The notes under the pieces are model-generated. The model was not told the origin of the DNA and made no database searches. It saw nothing but the letters and a program-made list of their open reading frames with translations. Positions 42,445-51,297 of a DNA stretch of 64,000 bases are shown here, one piece after another. The stretch lies in the NCBI RefSeq assembly GCF_000374185.1, contig NZ_KB910518.1:5174300-5238299 (forward strand). The letters run 5' to 3'. The translations under genes were made by a program, and so were the position numbers. The stretch comes from Paenibacillus sp. HW567 (GTDB lineage Bacteria; Bacillota; Bacilli; Paenibacillales; Paenibacillaceae). Position 1 is the stretch's first letter, and each line of letters begins with the position of its first letter.

Positions 42445-44181
42445 TTAGTCAGTTACCCACCATTTGATAGCATGGAAGTACTGTCCATAGCCCAGTGACG
42501 GCTCTGGAGCATCTTCGTCTGCCCAATGAACTCTAGGGCCCGTACCAATGGCTTGACCATATTGATACAGGAACACGTAAGGCAGATCTGTAGAGATTTC
42601 TTTACCTACTTCTTTATACACTTCTTTACGTTTTTCCTGGTCAACAGTAGAATATCCATCCACCCACAGCTTATCCAGCTTTTCATTCTTATACCAGCCG
42701 CTGTTCTGGCCGGCAGGCGGGAAGTACTTGGAGGAGAAGACGCTCTCTGAATCCGGGTCAGGAGTGTTCAGCGACCACGCCAATAGCAGGGCTTGGAATT
42801 TACCCGGTGTAACATTCTGGTCGATCCATGCGGCAAAGTCAATAGCCTTCGGTGTAACTTCAATGCCTACATCTTTCAGGTTCTGTTGAATTACTGCCGC
42901 TACTTGCTCACGTCTGCTGTTGCCGGCATTGTACTGCAATTCGAATGAGAACCGGTGTCCATCCTTCGCGAGGATGCCATCCTTGCCTGCCACCCATCCG
43001 TCTTCAGCCAAAAGCTTCTTCGCAGCATCTGCATTGTAATCGTAATTGACTGCTGCATCGCCCGGATCAGCCCATGTATCCGGCAGGAACGGTGCGTTCA
43101 TCAGCGCGCCGACACCCTTCAGAATATTGTCAACCATACCTTGACGGTTCAGCGCATGTGCGATCGCCTGTCTGGTCTTCTGTCCGGAGAACAGCCCATA
43201 GTTATCTTTAAAGTTCTTGGAGTCAAAGTTAAACATTACATATTCATACTGAGCACCCGGCTTTTGGATGATATGAATCGAGTCATTAGCTTTGACCGCT
43301 TCGACCTGCGTAACCGGGATGGCACTGATATGGTCCGTGTCGCCCTTCAGGAGAGCTTGAACCTCGGTGTTCTGGTCAGCATAGATTTTATAAACAACCT
43401 GTGCGATGTGTGGTTTAACCTCGCCCCAGTAGTTTGGATCAGCATCCATAGTATGGCTGTCGCCCTGTTTCCAGGAAGTCCATTTCCACGGTCCGTTTGT
43501 AACAGTTTTCGCAGGATCAGTACCGTATGCATTAGTTTGCATTTCCTTCGGCTTAACATCCTTCAGAATATGGGAAGGTACAACAGCCTGAACCAAAGCG
43601 TACAAGAATGGCGCATACACTTGTTTCATTGTGAACTTCACGGTTTTGTCATCGACCTTTTCAACAGTCTTCACTTTGTCGAATTGACTGGTAAGCGGCG
43701 ATCCGGTTTCCGGATTCTTCGCCATATCAACCGTGAATACCACATCGTCAGCAGTGACCGGCTGGCCATCGCTCCATTTGATGCCGTCTTTCAGCTTCAC
43801 CGTATAGGTCAAACCATCCGCAGAGATTTCCGGCACATCCGCCGCCAGAGACCAAGGCTCTGCCTTTACATTTCCTTCGCGGTCCAAATTGTAAAGCTTA
43901 GAAAAAACAAATTCAGCCACATCGCCGGAAGAAGTATCATTGACCATGAGCGGATTAATATTAACAATATCAGAGAATGTGCTGAGTACGAGGGTTCCGC
44001 CATCGACCGGTCCATCTTTAGCTGGTTCAGAAGAGGCAGCAGCCTCGCTTGCAGTCGGTGCGGTGCTTGCTGTTGCACTCGCTGAATTGCTTGAGCTGTC
44101 ATTCGTACTGCAACCTGTGAATAGAGCCCCTACAAGTGATAGAACAAGCAGACCAGACCACCATTTTTTCTTTTTCGCCAT
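42445..44181 (-). CDS. oppA: Peptide-binding lipoprotein (OppA/DppA type)
   Basis: A 578-aa SBP_bac_5 family protein. The signal peptide ends with lipobox FTGC followed by a Ser/Ala/Thr-rich linker, so it is anchored on the outer face of the membrane. Conserved blocks include LKDGIKWSDGQPVTADDVV and the later VQALLKGDTDHI. The reading frame extends to 44325, but AAGGAGGAG lies 7 bases before the ATG at 44181 and the signal peptide starts there. First gene of the opp operon. Ligand class (peptide, nickel or sugar) cannot be fixed from sequence; peptides are most likely given the OppD/OppF partners. Confidence 0.91.
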   Translation of the reverse strand: MAKKKKWWSGLLVLSLVGALFTGCSTNDSSSNSASATASTAPTASEAAASSEPAKDGPVDGGTLVLSTFSDIVNINPLMVNDTSSGDVAEFVFSKLYNLDREGNVKAEPWSLAADVPEISADGLTYTVKLKDGIKWSDGQPVTADDVVFTVDMAKNPETGSPLTSQFDKVKTVEKVDDKTVKFTMKQVYAPFLYALVQAVVPSHILKDVKPKEMQTNAYGTDPAKTVTNGPWKWTSWKQGDSHTMDADPNYWGEVKPHIAQVVYKIYADQNTEVQALLKGDTDHISAIPVTQVEAVKANDSIHIIQKPGAQYEYVMFNFDSKNFKDNYGLFSGQKTRQAIAHALNRQGMVDNILKGVGALMNAPFLPDTWADPGDAAVNYDYNADAAKKLLAEDGWVAGKDGILAKDGHRFSFELQYNAGNSRREQVAAVIQQNLKDVGIEVTPKAIDFAAWIDQNVTPGKFQALLLAWSLNTPDPDSESVFSSKYFPPAGQNSGWYKNEKLDKLWVDGYSTVDQEKRKEVYKEVGKEISTDLPYVFLYQYGQAIGTGPRVHWADEDAPEPSLGYGQYFHAIKWWVTD

Positions 44182-44718
44182 CCAATTACTCCTCCTTAGT
44201 GGGTTCGTGTAATGTTGCCGCCAGTGTAGCCGCACTGCATTCATGCTCTCTCTGTTGAAGCTTTGTTCAACCTCCCTTGCGCAAGTCAAAACCTTCTCAC
44301 AATCGACTCCCAAAGTATGTAACAATACCTCACAGCAAACTCTCTTGCTTTCTTGACCACCATCCCATAAATAGACCGTCGGTCAATTAGCGCCAAACAT
44401 AAAACCTGCTTGGGAGGCTTAGCCTTCCCTTATAAATTATGGTTTATATTACATGTTAATAATTCTCACGTCAATAACTTTTTTATTAGTTTTTTACCTA
44501 GTGTTCATTCTAATTAATGGTGTATAATCCCTTATCTCCCAATAACGCTCACTAAACATTGTCCTTCATCCCATTAATAGTTAAAATAACGTTAATTAAT
44601 ATAACTAATAGTTAACTATGAAAGTCATATTCATCAATTGGGTGCTAGCTGGAAAATATTCATCTGGTTTTTATTTCCTTCGGATCATTATCCTATATAC
44701 TGGATTTTAATACAACAC
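44182..44718. promoter_or_regulatory. opp upstream region with a candidate palindromic operator
   Basis: Non-coding, strongly AT-rich to the right. The one clear motif is GACCG-T-CGGTC at 44374-44384, an 11-base palindrome of the kind bound by TetR-family repressors, about 190 bases before the oppA start. No TetR gene is nearby, so the binding partner is unknown. No RNA element recognised. Confidence 0.35.
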
Positions 44719-44770
44719 AAAAAAGCGAACAGTCACAAAGAGTTCCTCTTTAGACTGCCCGCTTTTCTTT
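44719..44770 (-). terminator. Terminator of the diguanylate cyclase gene
   Basis: AAAAGCG/CGCTTTT outer stem, CAGTC/GACTG middle stem and AAAGAG-TTC-CTCTTT inner stem; the reverse strand continues into TTTTTTG. It lies 120 bases beyond the stop at 44890. Confidence 0.75.
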
Positions 44771-44889
44771 TGTCACTCTCATTCACTCTTATTCAGCATA
44801 CCGTATATTCATACCAAACTGCCGGTCAATCTGCTGCTAAGACATTTACCCCCGGCTTCGTCCCTCATTAGGAGGAAATTCAGTCCCCC

Positions 44890-46116
44890 CTATTTACTAA
44901 CACAGTTCCTGCCCTTTTTCTTGGCACGGTATAAAGCCTTATCCGCAGATTGCATGACACTATCCGTCGTTTTGTTCTTTTCATTTTTTTGCGAGACGCC
45001 GATGCTTACGGTTATGTATATTTGTTTGGTGGACCTTGAGCTTTGGGAGCTTTTTCGGGATTTGCCTTTGGATCTGCTTTTCCCGCGTATGGTAAAGGGG
45101 CGTTTGGATATCTTTTCCCGCAGCTCTTCGAGATGGGGAAGCGCGTCATTAATGCTTTTTCCCGGAAAAAGAATCGTGAATTCCTCTCCGCCGTAACGGA
45201 AAGCTCTTCCCCCGCCCGTAACGTCCTTGATGGTGGAAGCAACCAGCTTCAGCACTTCATCTCCCGTATCATGTCCATAGGTATCGTTGAATTTTTTGAA
45301 GAAATCAATGTCCAGCATCGCAATCACATAGTTAAAGCCCAGCTTCATCATATCCTGCTTAAGCGCCCGCCGTGATGGAAGACCGGTTAGCTCATCCGAA
45401 AAAGCCATTGAATACGAATCCTGAATAATTGAAGTAATCAGAATAATTACCGAAGCCCCGAAGAAGATGGCATACATCACGGGACTGTTATTATTATGCA
45501 GCACAATAAACAATGCAAGCAGAACACCGGTAAAGGAAATATCCTGTGAAGAGGATCGGTATAGGATTGCCCTAGTGATAAGAATAATGAACGCAACCAA
45601 AAAGACGATGATGGGCAATTGCGGCACCGGAGTCATAGAGTGAAGGTTTACAGGCACCAGATCTTTATTCAATAGATTGAAGAGTTCTCTTGCTCCTGAT
45701 TTCATTTGCCAATAAACAAGTACACCTTGCGCGAGGATCACACCTATACGAAGAGTCCCCCATAAACTCAGAATGCCCCTTTCCTTGAAAAAGGAAAACA
45801 GCGCGATGTTCAGAGGAATCACCAGGCAAACGACGGTATAAATATCCTTAGTCGGCAATGCTGTACCGTAGAATTCCGGCAGATCAGTCATTAATGCCAG
45901 ACTTGCTGTAAGGATAATCAGGATATAAAATTCCCGGCTCCGGTTAAACTTCCAGGACAGCACAGCCCCCACAAAGGCGATAACATAGGGAGAAATTTGG
46001 ATAACCTCTAATTGCTGGCTTGTCATTGATTTTGTTTTTGTATAAAAAAAGTAGGCTGCGGCAATTAGGATGAACGGTAGTGTTTTGGAAAAGGCTGCTC
46101 TGATCGTAGTCTTCAA
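44890..46116 (-). CDS. Membrane diguanylate cyclase (GGDEF domain)
   Basis: A 408-aa protein. About eight hydrophobic segments in residues 10-235, then a GGDEF domain with DELTGLPSRRALKQD and the active-site motif GGEEF in FRYGGEEFTILFPGK, so it should make cyclic di-GMP from two GTP. The RxxD inhibitory site is absent upstream of GGEEF. A basic Arg/Lys/Ser insert lies between the motif and the final VSIGVSQ strand. The likely start is TTG at 46116 with GAAGGGA about 11 bases upstream, a weak site. A structured repeat lies 108 bases upstream. Confidence 0.88.
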   Translation of the reverse strand: MKTTIRAAFSKTLPFILIAAAYFFYTKTKSMTSQQLEVIQISPYVIAFVGAVLSWKFNRSREFYILIILTASLALMTDLPEFYGTALPTKDIYTVVCLVIPLNIALFSFFKERGILSLWGTLRIGVILAQGVLVYWQMKSGARELFNLLNKDLVPVNLHSMTPVPQLPIIVFLVAFIILITRAILYRSSSQDISFTGVLLALFIVLHNNNSPVMYAIFFGASVIILITSIIQDSYSMAFSDELTGLPSRRALKQDMMKLGFNYVIAMLDIDFFKKFNDTYGHDTGDEVLKLVASTIKDVTGGGRAFRYGGEEFTILFPGKSINDALPHLEELREKISKRPFTIRGKSRSKGKSRKSSQSSRSTKQIYITVSIGVSQKNEKNKTTDSVMQSADKALYRAKKKGRNCVSK

Positions 46117-46223
46117 GCTCGGGTAATTCCCTTCATGGAGTTTTTCTTTGGCTCCATATTATTATCGGCTTTTCGGAGTCGCTATATAAAACGAACTTAA
46201 AACTCTAAAAATCAAGGGTTTGG

Positions 46224-46367
46224 TCGTAACTGCTGTGAATGTTTGGACTTCCGGCCGCTGTTGTATCCAGATTTCTTTAATTACTGATGTTTTGCAGTTG
46301 AAATCCGGATACAAAGGCGGTCGCTATCGCTCCTACAGTTCCAAAATTCCCCTCCGTTACTTTACCC
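46224..46367. repeat. Structured intergenic repeat, copy B
   Basis: Shares GAATGTTTGGACTTCCGGCC and AGTTCCAAA with the other copies. The central arm is TTGTATCCAGATTTC with GAAATCCGGATACAA; the apical stem is ACTG with CAGT. The hairpin GCGGT-CGCT-ATCGC follows. It fills most of the gap between the GH94 stop and the diguanylate cyclase start. Confidence 0.87.
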
Positions 46368-46409
46368 ATGATATGCTGTTTTAAAGTTCAAATCATATAG
46401 CTTATTTGT

Positions 46410-48800
46410 TTATGCATAAAGGAGCGGCAGCTTAACCTGCACGTTATAGCTCCTGCCCGCCTCCAAATCTGTGACTCTTCCATCTACGGCATGGTTGCCG
46501 TCCACATATACTTCTGCGGCGGTGACGCCGGGTTCGCGCCTCATTTCGATATGCAGCTCCGCCCCTCTAAAGGTACGTCTGACCGCAGCCTTTTGCCAGT
46601 GCGCCGGAAGCTGCGGCTGAATGCGGATTCCCGCTTCATTCCCCTGCACGCCGAACAGGCCGTCAATCAGGCAGCGGTATACCCACGGAACCGTCCCAGT
46701 ATTGAACAGGTGGCTCGAGCGCCCGGCGGTACGCGGAAATTGTCTGTAGGCCCCGCGATAATAGTTGGGGATGAACACAGGCAATTGGCCGCGTCTGACC
46801 AGGTCTTCAGGGTCTGGTCCGGGGAGCATTTTCCGCAGCAGGCGGTAGGCATCATCCGGCTCGCCCACAGCGTAAAGCGCATAGATATAAAAGGCCGCCG
46901 CATGATTATATACCGCGCCGTTCTCGGCGGTCCCCGGGTGCTTCTGCGTCACCCGTCCCACATCCTCGCGCATCGCGGTGTAGGATGGTGCCAGCTTTTC
47001 CAGACCGTAAGGGGTTTCGAGTTGTTCCTTCACGGCCTGCATCAGCTTCTGCTGCTGCGAGGCATCTGCGGCCCCGCACAGCAAAGCCCAGCCCTGAGGA
47101 TTAATGAAAATCCGCCCCTCCGTATCCTTACTGATGCCGAACACCACATTATCATCCGTAATTCCCCGGGCGTACCAGTTGCCGTCCCATAAGTATTGAT
47201 TAATGACTGCGTTCGTCTTGCCCGCCGCTACGGCAAATTCCTCGCGCAGTTCCTGCCGTCCGCTGGTGCCGCAGATGTCCGACCAGATCAGAAAAGCGTA
47301 GGCCGAAGCCATTGTCAACCAGCCGGAAACGCCTTTTCCTTTGTAGCCCACCATATTCATCGGATCGCACCAGTCGCCCTGATCAATATAATTCAAACCC
47401 CGCTCATCCGTTGCATTCATCAGCCAGTGCATGGCCCGGTTAATATGCTCAAAGACCGTTCCTGTTTCCCCTCCTCCGGCAAAAGGAACCACCTCGTCCA
47501 GAACTGTATAATCATTCGTTTCGTCCAGGTAAGTGCTCAGGCAAATCGGCAGCCAGACACAATGGTCCATATGCGGAACCTGATTGATATATTTCAGCTC
47601 GGCCGCTTCATGCAGAATAATGCCATCCGGCATGGCACCGCTTGCATTTTGCTGGCTTAACGCCGTGAGAAAAGCATTTCTCGCCATCTGCGGCTTGATA
47701 TAGCTCATCCCCATATTATCCTGTAGGTAGTTGCGGGTCTGGGGGTCGGTTGTCAGGCGGTTGGTCTGCCCATGATAGTACATTTGCCGGGGCAGCCAGT
47801 GATTTACGAAGTTGTCCAGATCTTTATCCGGAGTTGTGATCTCGATACAGCCTTGGCCCTCCCGTATGTAAGCCCCATATTCCTGCTCAGCTACAGCAAA
47901 ACCATCCTGGCCACTGGACGCTCTATTCTGAAAATAATGCTGGCGGATATGCGTGATCTCTTCTTCATTTTTGGCCGGTCCAAAGATAAAGCGGTACTCC
48001 TTCTCTTCGCCAGGCTCCAGTTCAGGGCTGTATTGCAGAACACACAGCGGCATCTCATACCGGGCATCCCCTTTGGAGAGCCGTTCCTGCTGAACCGCAG
48101 ATGGCATGGCAAGCCCGCCTTCTCCTTCAAAGGCCTCCTGACTGGCTTCCCAGCTTCGCGGCTTCTGCTCTGCAAGCAGGAAGGTCTTATCCTTCAGCAG
48201 CTTAATCTTCGCATAGTCCTGATATTTCTGGTAAGGCGTAATTGCGGAGCAAACCATCGCCTGTAAATCTTCATTGTACACTGCGGACTGATTCATCCAG
48301 GACATGTAGCCTACAGTAAAATAAGGATAAATGCTGAGCTTCCGCTTCCGGTCCGACAGATTCTGTACCTTCACCCGCCATAGCTCCAGGGCATCTTCTT
48401 TGGGCAGACTTAAGGTCATTTCAATGGCGATGTCGTGGTGCTCAATCTTCCAGACGATATTGTGCTTCCCTACGGCAAATGTATATTTATCGGTATGCAC
48501 GCGTACAGGCTCATAAGGCGCAGAGAAAATCTCACCGCTCTCTTCATCCTTCACATACACAAAACGGCCGGGATGATGCGCATAATAAGGCTGCTCCGGC
48601 TGCATAAATGTCTTCGCTTCCAGGTTGGGGGCATAAGAGTATTTGGAAGGCTCCGGCTGCATAAACTGGGCTACCGCATAACCCCGGCAGTTCACGTGAA
48701 TCATCATCTTCTCATTCCACAGAAACCCCGACGCCTTGGGCAGCAGAGTCGGGCTTGTTAATTCAACATATTCATTGTCTTCTGTTGCTCTGATCATCAT
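46410..48800 (-). CDS. GH94 glycoside phosphorylase, possibly cellobionic-acid phosphorylase
   Basis: A 796-aa cytoplasmic enzyme of the GH94 family, which split beta-glucosides with inorganic phosphate to a sugar 1-phosphate. An N-terminal beta-sandwich (about 1-290) precedes an (alpha/alpha)6 barrel. The likely catalytic Asp is in the IDQGDWCDPMN block; phosphate-site residues are near HLFNTGTVPWVYRCL. The length of about 790 residues fits the cellobionic-acid phosphorylase subgroup rather than cellobiose phosphorylase, but the acceptor is uncertain. No signal peptide. GGAGG lies 5 bases before the ATG. Apparently a single gene. Confidence 0.82.
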   Translation of the reverse strand: MMIRATEDNEYVELTSPTLLPKASGFLWNEKMMIHVNCRGYAVAQFMQPEPSKYSYAPNLEAKTFMQPEQPYYAHHPGRFVYVKDEESGEIFSAPYEPVRVHTDKYTFAVGKHNIVWKIEHHDIAIEMTLSLPKEDALELWRVKVQNLSDRKRKLSIYPYFTVGYMSWMNQSAVYNEDLQAMVCSAITPYQKYQDYAKIKLLKDKTFLLAEQKPRSWEASQEAFEGEGGLAMPSAVQQERLSKGDARYEMPLCVLQYSPELEPGEEKEYRFIFGPAKNEEEITHIRQHYFQNRASSGQDGFAVAEQEYGAYIREGQGCIEITTPDKDLDNFVNHWLPRQMYYHGQTNRLTTDPQTRNYLQDNMGMSYIKPQMARNAFLTALSQQNASGAMPDGIILHEAAELKYINQVPHMDHCVWLPICLSTYLDETNDYTVLDEVVPFAGGGETGTVFEHINRAMHWLMNATDERGLNYIDQGDWCDPMNMVGYKGKGVSGWLTMASAYAFLIWSDICGTSGRQELREEFAVAAGKTNAVINQYLWDGNWYARGITDDNVVFGISKDTEGRIFINPQGWALLCGAADASQQQKLMQAVKEQLETPYGLEKLAPSYTAMREDVGRVTQKHPGTAENGAVYNHAAAFYIYALYAVGEPDDAYRLLRKMLPGPDPEDLVRRGQLPVFIPNYYRGAYRQFPRTAGRSSHLFNTGTVPWVYRCLIDGLFGVQGNEAGIRIQPQLPAHWQKAAVRRTFRGAELHIEMRREPGVTAAEVYVDGNHAVDGRVTDLEAGRSYNVQVKLPLLYA

Positions 48801-48886
48801 TGTACCTCCTTCGGTTTCACTATCATGATTCCTAAATTATACAGTACCTTCGTCTAGCTGGTATAGAACTATAGCGCACAAGAAAA

Positions 48887-48912
48887 AGGGACACGAATCG
48901 CTCGCATCCCCT
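48887..48912 (-). terminator. Probable terminator of the VOC-protein gene
   Basis: AGGGA..CGA pairs with TCG..TCCCT across a short internal loop; on the reverse strand TTTTTCTT follows. The imperfect stem makes this moderately likely. Confidence 0.55.
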
Positions 48913-48962
48913 TAATCGTAATATTTTGCTCAGCTTAGCTGTTCATTCTTTGGCTACGGGTT

Positions 48963-49445
48963 TCAATCGGTCTCGCTGCCTGCATGCGCCCGCTTCAGAG
49001 CGGCAATATCCAGCTTGCCCATTTGCAGCATAGCCTGCATGACTCTTTGCGCTTTTACAGGATCGGGATCATTCAGCAGTTCCCCCAGAATAGTCGGAAA
49101 AATCTGCCACGATAAGCCGTATTTATCCTTCAGCCACCCGCACGGCCCTTCCGAGCCGCCTTCGGACAGCTTCTCCCACAGCTCGTCCACTTCCTCCTGC
49201 CCCTCACAGTTGACGAGCAGGGAAATCGCCTCTGAGAAGGTAAACTCCGGGCCGCCGTTCAGCGCAGTGAACACCTGCCCGTCCAGCACAAACGTTACTG
49301 TCAGCACCATCCCCGCTGGCCGCCGGCCCCCTTCGCCGTAATACGACGTATTGATGATTTGCGAATTTTTGAATATGGAGGTGTACAATTTCGCCGCTTC
49401 TTCCGCCTGGGTATCAAACCATAAATTCGTAACAATCTTTGGCAT
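48963..49445 (-). CDS. VOC-superfamily protein (PhnB-like)
   Basis: A 160-aa member of the PhnB / 3-demethylubiquinone methyltransferase-like branch of the vicinal-oxygen-chelate fold: LWFDTQAEEAAKLYTSIF at the start, FTALNGGPEFTFSEAISL, and the family WLKDKYGLSWQIFP. Function unknown; despite the old family name it is not a methyltransferase. The frame extends to 49481, but AGGAGG precedes the ATG at 49445. Confidence 0.87.
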   Translation of the reverse strand: MPKIVTNLWFDTQAEEAAKLYTSIFKNSQIINTSYYGEGGRRPAGMVLTVTFVLDGQVFTALNGGPEFTFSEAISLLVNCEGQEEVDELWEKLSEGGSEGPCGWLKDKYGLSWQIFPTILGELLNDPDPVKAQRVMQAMLQMGKLDIAALKRAHAGSETD

Positions 49446-49583
49446 GACAGATTCCTCCTGAATATTCTTTGGTAGATTCAAGCTCTGCTCTTAGCGTTCC
49501 CTCGGGCTGAAATCCTCAAACGTTCATCCTCATTATAGAGCATGAAACGGGAGGATTTGCTAACGATTACTGCTGTAAAAAAG

Positions 49584-49612
49584 AAAAAAAGCCCGGGGCT
49601 TTACACCCGGAC
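49584..49612 (-). terminator. Terminator of gnd
   Basis: On the reverse strand GTCCGGG-TGTAAAGC-CCCGGGC style pairing (7 bp, one wobble) followed by seven T. Confidence 0.8.
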
Positions 49613-49646
49613 CTCATGTGATCTATAGAAAACGGTGGTTCCGTTA

Positions 49647-51062
49647 TTACTTGTTATCCATCCATTGAAAATGGAAGCTGCCTTGCTGATCCACACGCTC
49701 GAAGGTATGCGCTCCGAAGTAGTCTCTTTGCGCTTGCAGCAGGTTGGCCGGAAGCCGTTCTGAACGGTAGCTGTCATAGTAGGCCAGTGCGGAGGCAAAC
49801 GCCGGAACCGGAATGCCTCTTTTCACCGCAACCGCCACAACCTCTCTCCAGGCTTCCTGGTAGTTGTGAACCACGCCGCTGAAGTACTCGTCCAGGAACA
49901 GGTTTTTGAGCTCTGGGTCGCGGTCATAGGCATCCTTGATGTTCTGCAGGAACCCTGCGCGGATAATGCAGCCCCCGCGGAAGATCATCGCAATGCTGCC
50001 ATAGCTCAGGTTCCAGTTATATTCGTCCGAAGCTACCCGCATCTGCGCAAAGCCCTGGGCGTAGGAAGCGATTTTGCTGGCATATAGCGCTTTGCGGACC
50101 GCTTCGATGAATTCCTTGGCATCGCCGTCAAAGCTCTTGGCCGCAGGACCCTGCAGGCGCTTGCTTGCAGCTACGCGTTCTTCCTTCATCGCAGAAATGA
50201 AGCGCGCAAATACGGATTCGGTAATAATCGAGAGTGGAACGCCCAGATCGAGGGCATTTTGGCTCGTCCATTTGCCTGTTCCCTTTTGTCCGGCCGAATC
50301 GAGAATCACATCGACCATTGGCTTACCTGTATCCGGGTCTGACTTCGCGAAAATATCCGCCGTAATCTCGATCAAATAGCTGTTCAGCTCGCCACGGTTC
50401 CATTCCGAGAAAATCTCGTGCAATTCCCCAGTGGTCAGGCCCAGCACATCCTTCAGCAGTTGATACGCTTCGCCAATGAGCTGCATATCGCCGTATTCGA
50501 TGCCGTTATGAACCATTTTGACGTAGTGTCCTGCACCGTCTTCGCCGATGTAGGTAGAGCAAGGATCGCCGTTTACTTTGGCCGAAATGGCTGTCAGGAT
50601 CGGCTCCACCAGCTCATAGGCATCCTTCTGCCCGCCCGGCATAATGGCCGGACCCTTCAGTGCGCCTTCTTCACCGCCCGATACCCCTGCGCCGATAAAG
50701 CGGAAGCCTTGCGCCTGCAGCTCCTTGTTCCGTCTTTGCGTGTCCGGGAAAAAGGCGTTCCCGCCGTCGATCAGGATATCTCCTGGCGACAGGTAAGGCA
50801 CGAGCTGCTGAATCGTATCATCTGTCGGCTTGCCGGCTTTGACCATAATCATGATTTTACGCGGCGTTTCCAGGGACTGCACGAATTCTTCAATGCTGTA
50901 AGCGCCTTTGAAATTTTTACCTGCCGCCTCTGCGAGCAGCTCATCCGTTTTCTCCGAAGAACGGTTGTACAGGGCAACCGAGAACCCCTTGCTCTCCATA
51001 TTCAAGGCCAGATTCTTACCCATGACGGCTAAGCCGACCACGCCAATCTGCTGTTTACCCAT
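49647..51062 (-). CDS. gnd: 6-phosphogluconate dehydrogenase, decarboxylating
   Basis: A 471-aa enzyme of the oxidative pentose phosphate pathway, converting 6-phosphogluconate to ribulose 5-phosphate with CO2 and a reduced nicotinamide. N-terminal Rossmann motif VVGLAVMGKNLALN, then DGGNAFFPDT, GAGVSGGEEGALKGP and KMVHNGIEYGDMQ, in which Lys, His and Asn are catalytic. The length fits the long dimeric form. AGGGAGG lies 8 bases before the ATG. A structured repeat separates it from tal, so the two genes may be separately regulated. Confidence 0.96.
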   Translation of the reverse strand: MGKQQIGVVGLAVMGKNLALNMESKGFSVALYNRSSEKTDELLAEAAGKNFKGAYSIEEFVQSLETPRKIMIMVKAGKPTDDTIQQLVPYLSPGDILIDGGNAFFPDTQRRNKELQAQGFRFIGAGVSGGEEGALKGPAIMPGGQKDAYELVEPILTAISAKVNGDPCSTYIGEDGAGHYVKMVHNGIEYGDMQLIGEAYQLLKDVLGLTTGELHEIFSEWNRGELNSYLIEITADIFAKSDPDTGKPMVDVILDSAGQKGTGKWTSQNALDLGVPLSIITESVFARFISAMKEERVAASKRLQGPAAKSFDGDAKEFIEAVRKALYASKIASYAQGFAQMRVASDEYNWNLSYGSIAMIFRGGCIIRAGFLQNIKDAYDRDPELKNLFLDEYFSGVVHNYQEAWREVVAVAVKRGIPVPAFASALAYYDSYRSERLPANLLQAQRDYFGAHTFERVDQQGSFHFQWMDNK

Positions 51063-51117
51063 CGTTAATGACCTCCCTATGATATGTGCTGAATCAAGTC
51101 TGTGATAGGGGGCTTAA

Positions 51118-51263
51118 ATCGTGACTGCGGGGAATGTTTGGACTTCCGGCCGCTGTTGTCTGCAGATTTCTTCAATTGTACCGCTGTTCGCGGTTGAAAT
51201 CCGCAGACAAAGGCGGTCGCTACCGCTCCTCCAGTTCCAAACTTCCCCTCCGTCACTTCTGCC
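51118..51263. repeat. Structured intergenic repeat, copy C
   Basis: The best-formed copy. The outer stem pairs GGGGAA(T)GTTTGGA with TCCAAACTTCCCC. The central arm is TTGTCTGCAGATTTC with GAAATCCGCAGACAA; the apical stem is ACCGC with GCGGT. A separate hairpin GCGGT-CGCT-ACCGC follows. The lone A/C mismatch in the central arm, present in all three copies, becomes a U-G wobble on the reverse strand. It lies between the tal stop and gnd start, 56 bases before gnd. Confidence 0.9.
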
Positions 51264-51297
51264 CTCTGATTAAGCTTTGATTTTTTATTAAACAGAA

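Noticed and set aside
42955..44085. 376-aa forward open frame
   Set aside because: It is antisense to the oppA-like gene, whose motifs and lipobox are unambiguous.
44182..44325. N-terminal extension of the oppA-like protein to 44325
   Set aside because: The extra 48 residues lack a ribosome binding site and would bury the signal peptide; AAGGAGGAG marks the ATG at 44181.
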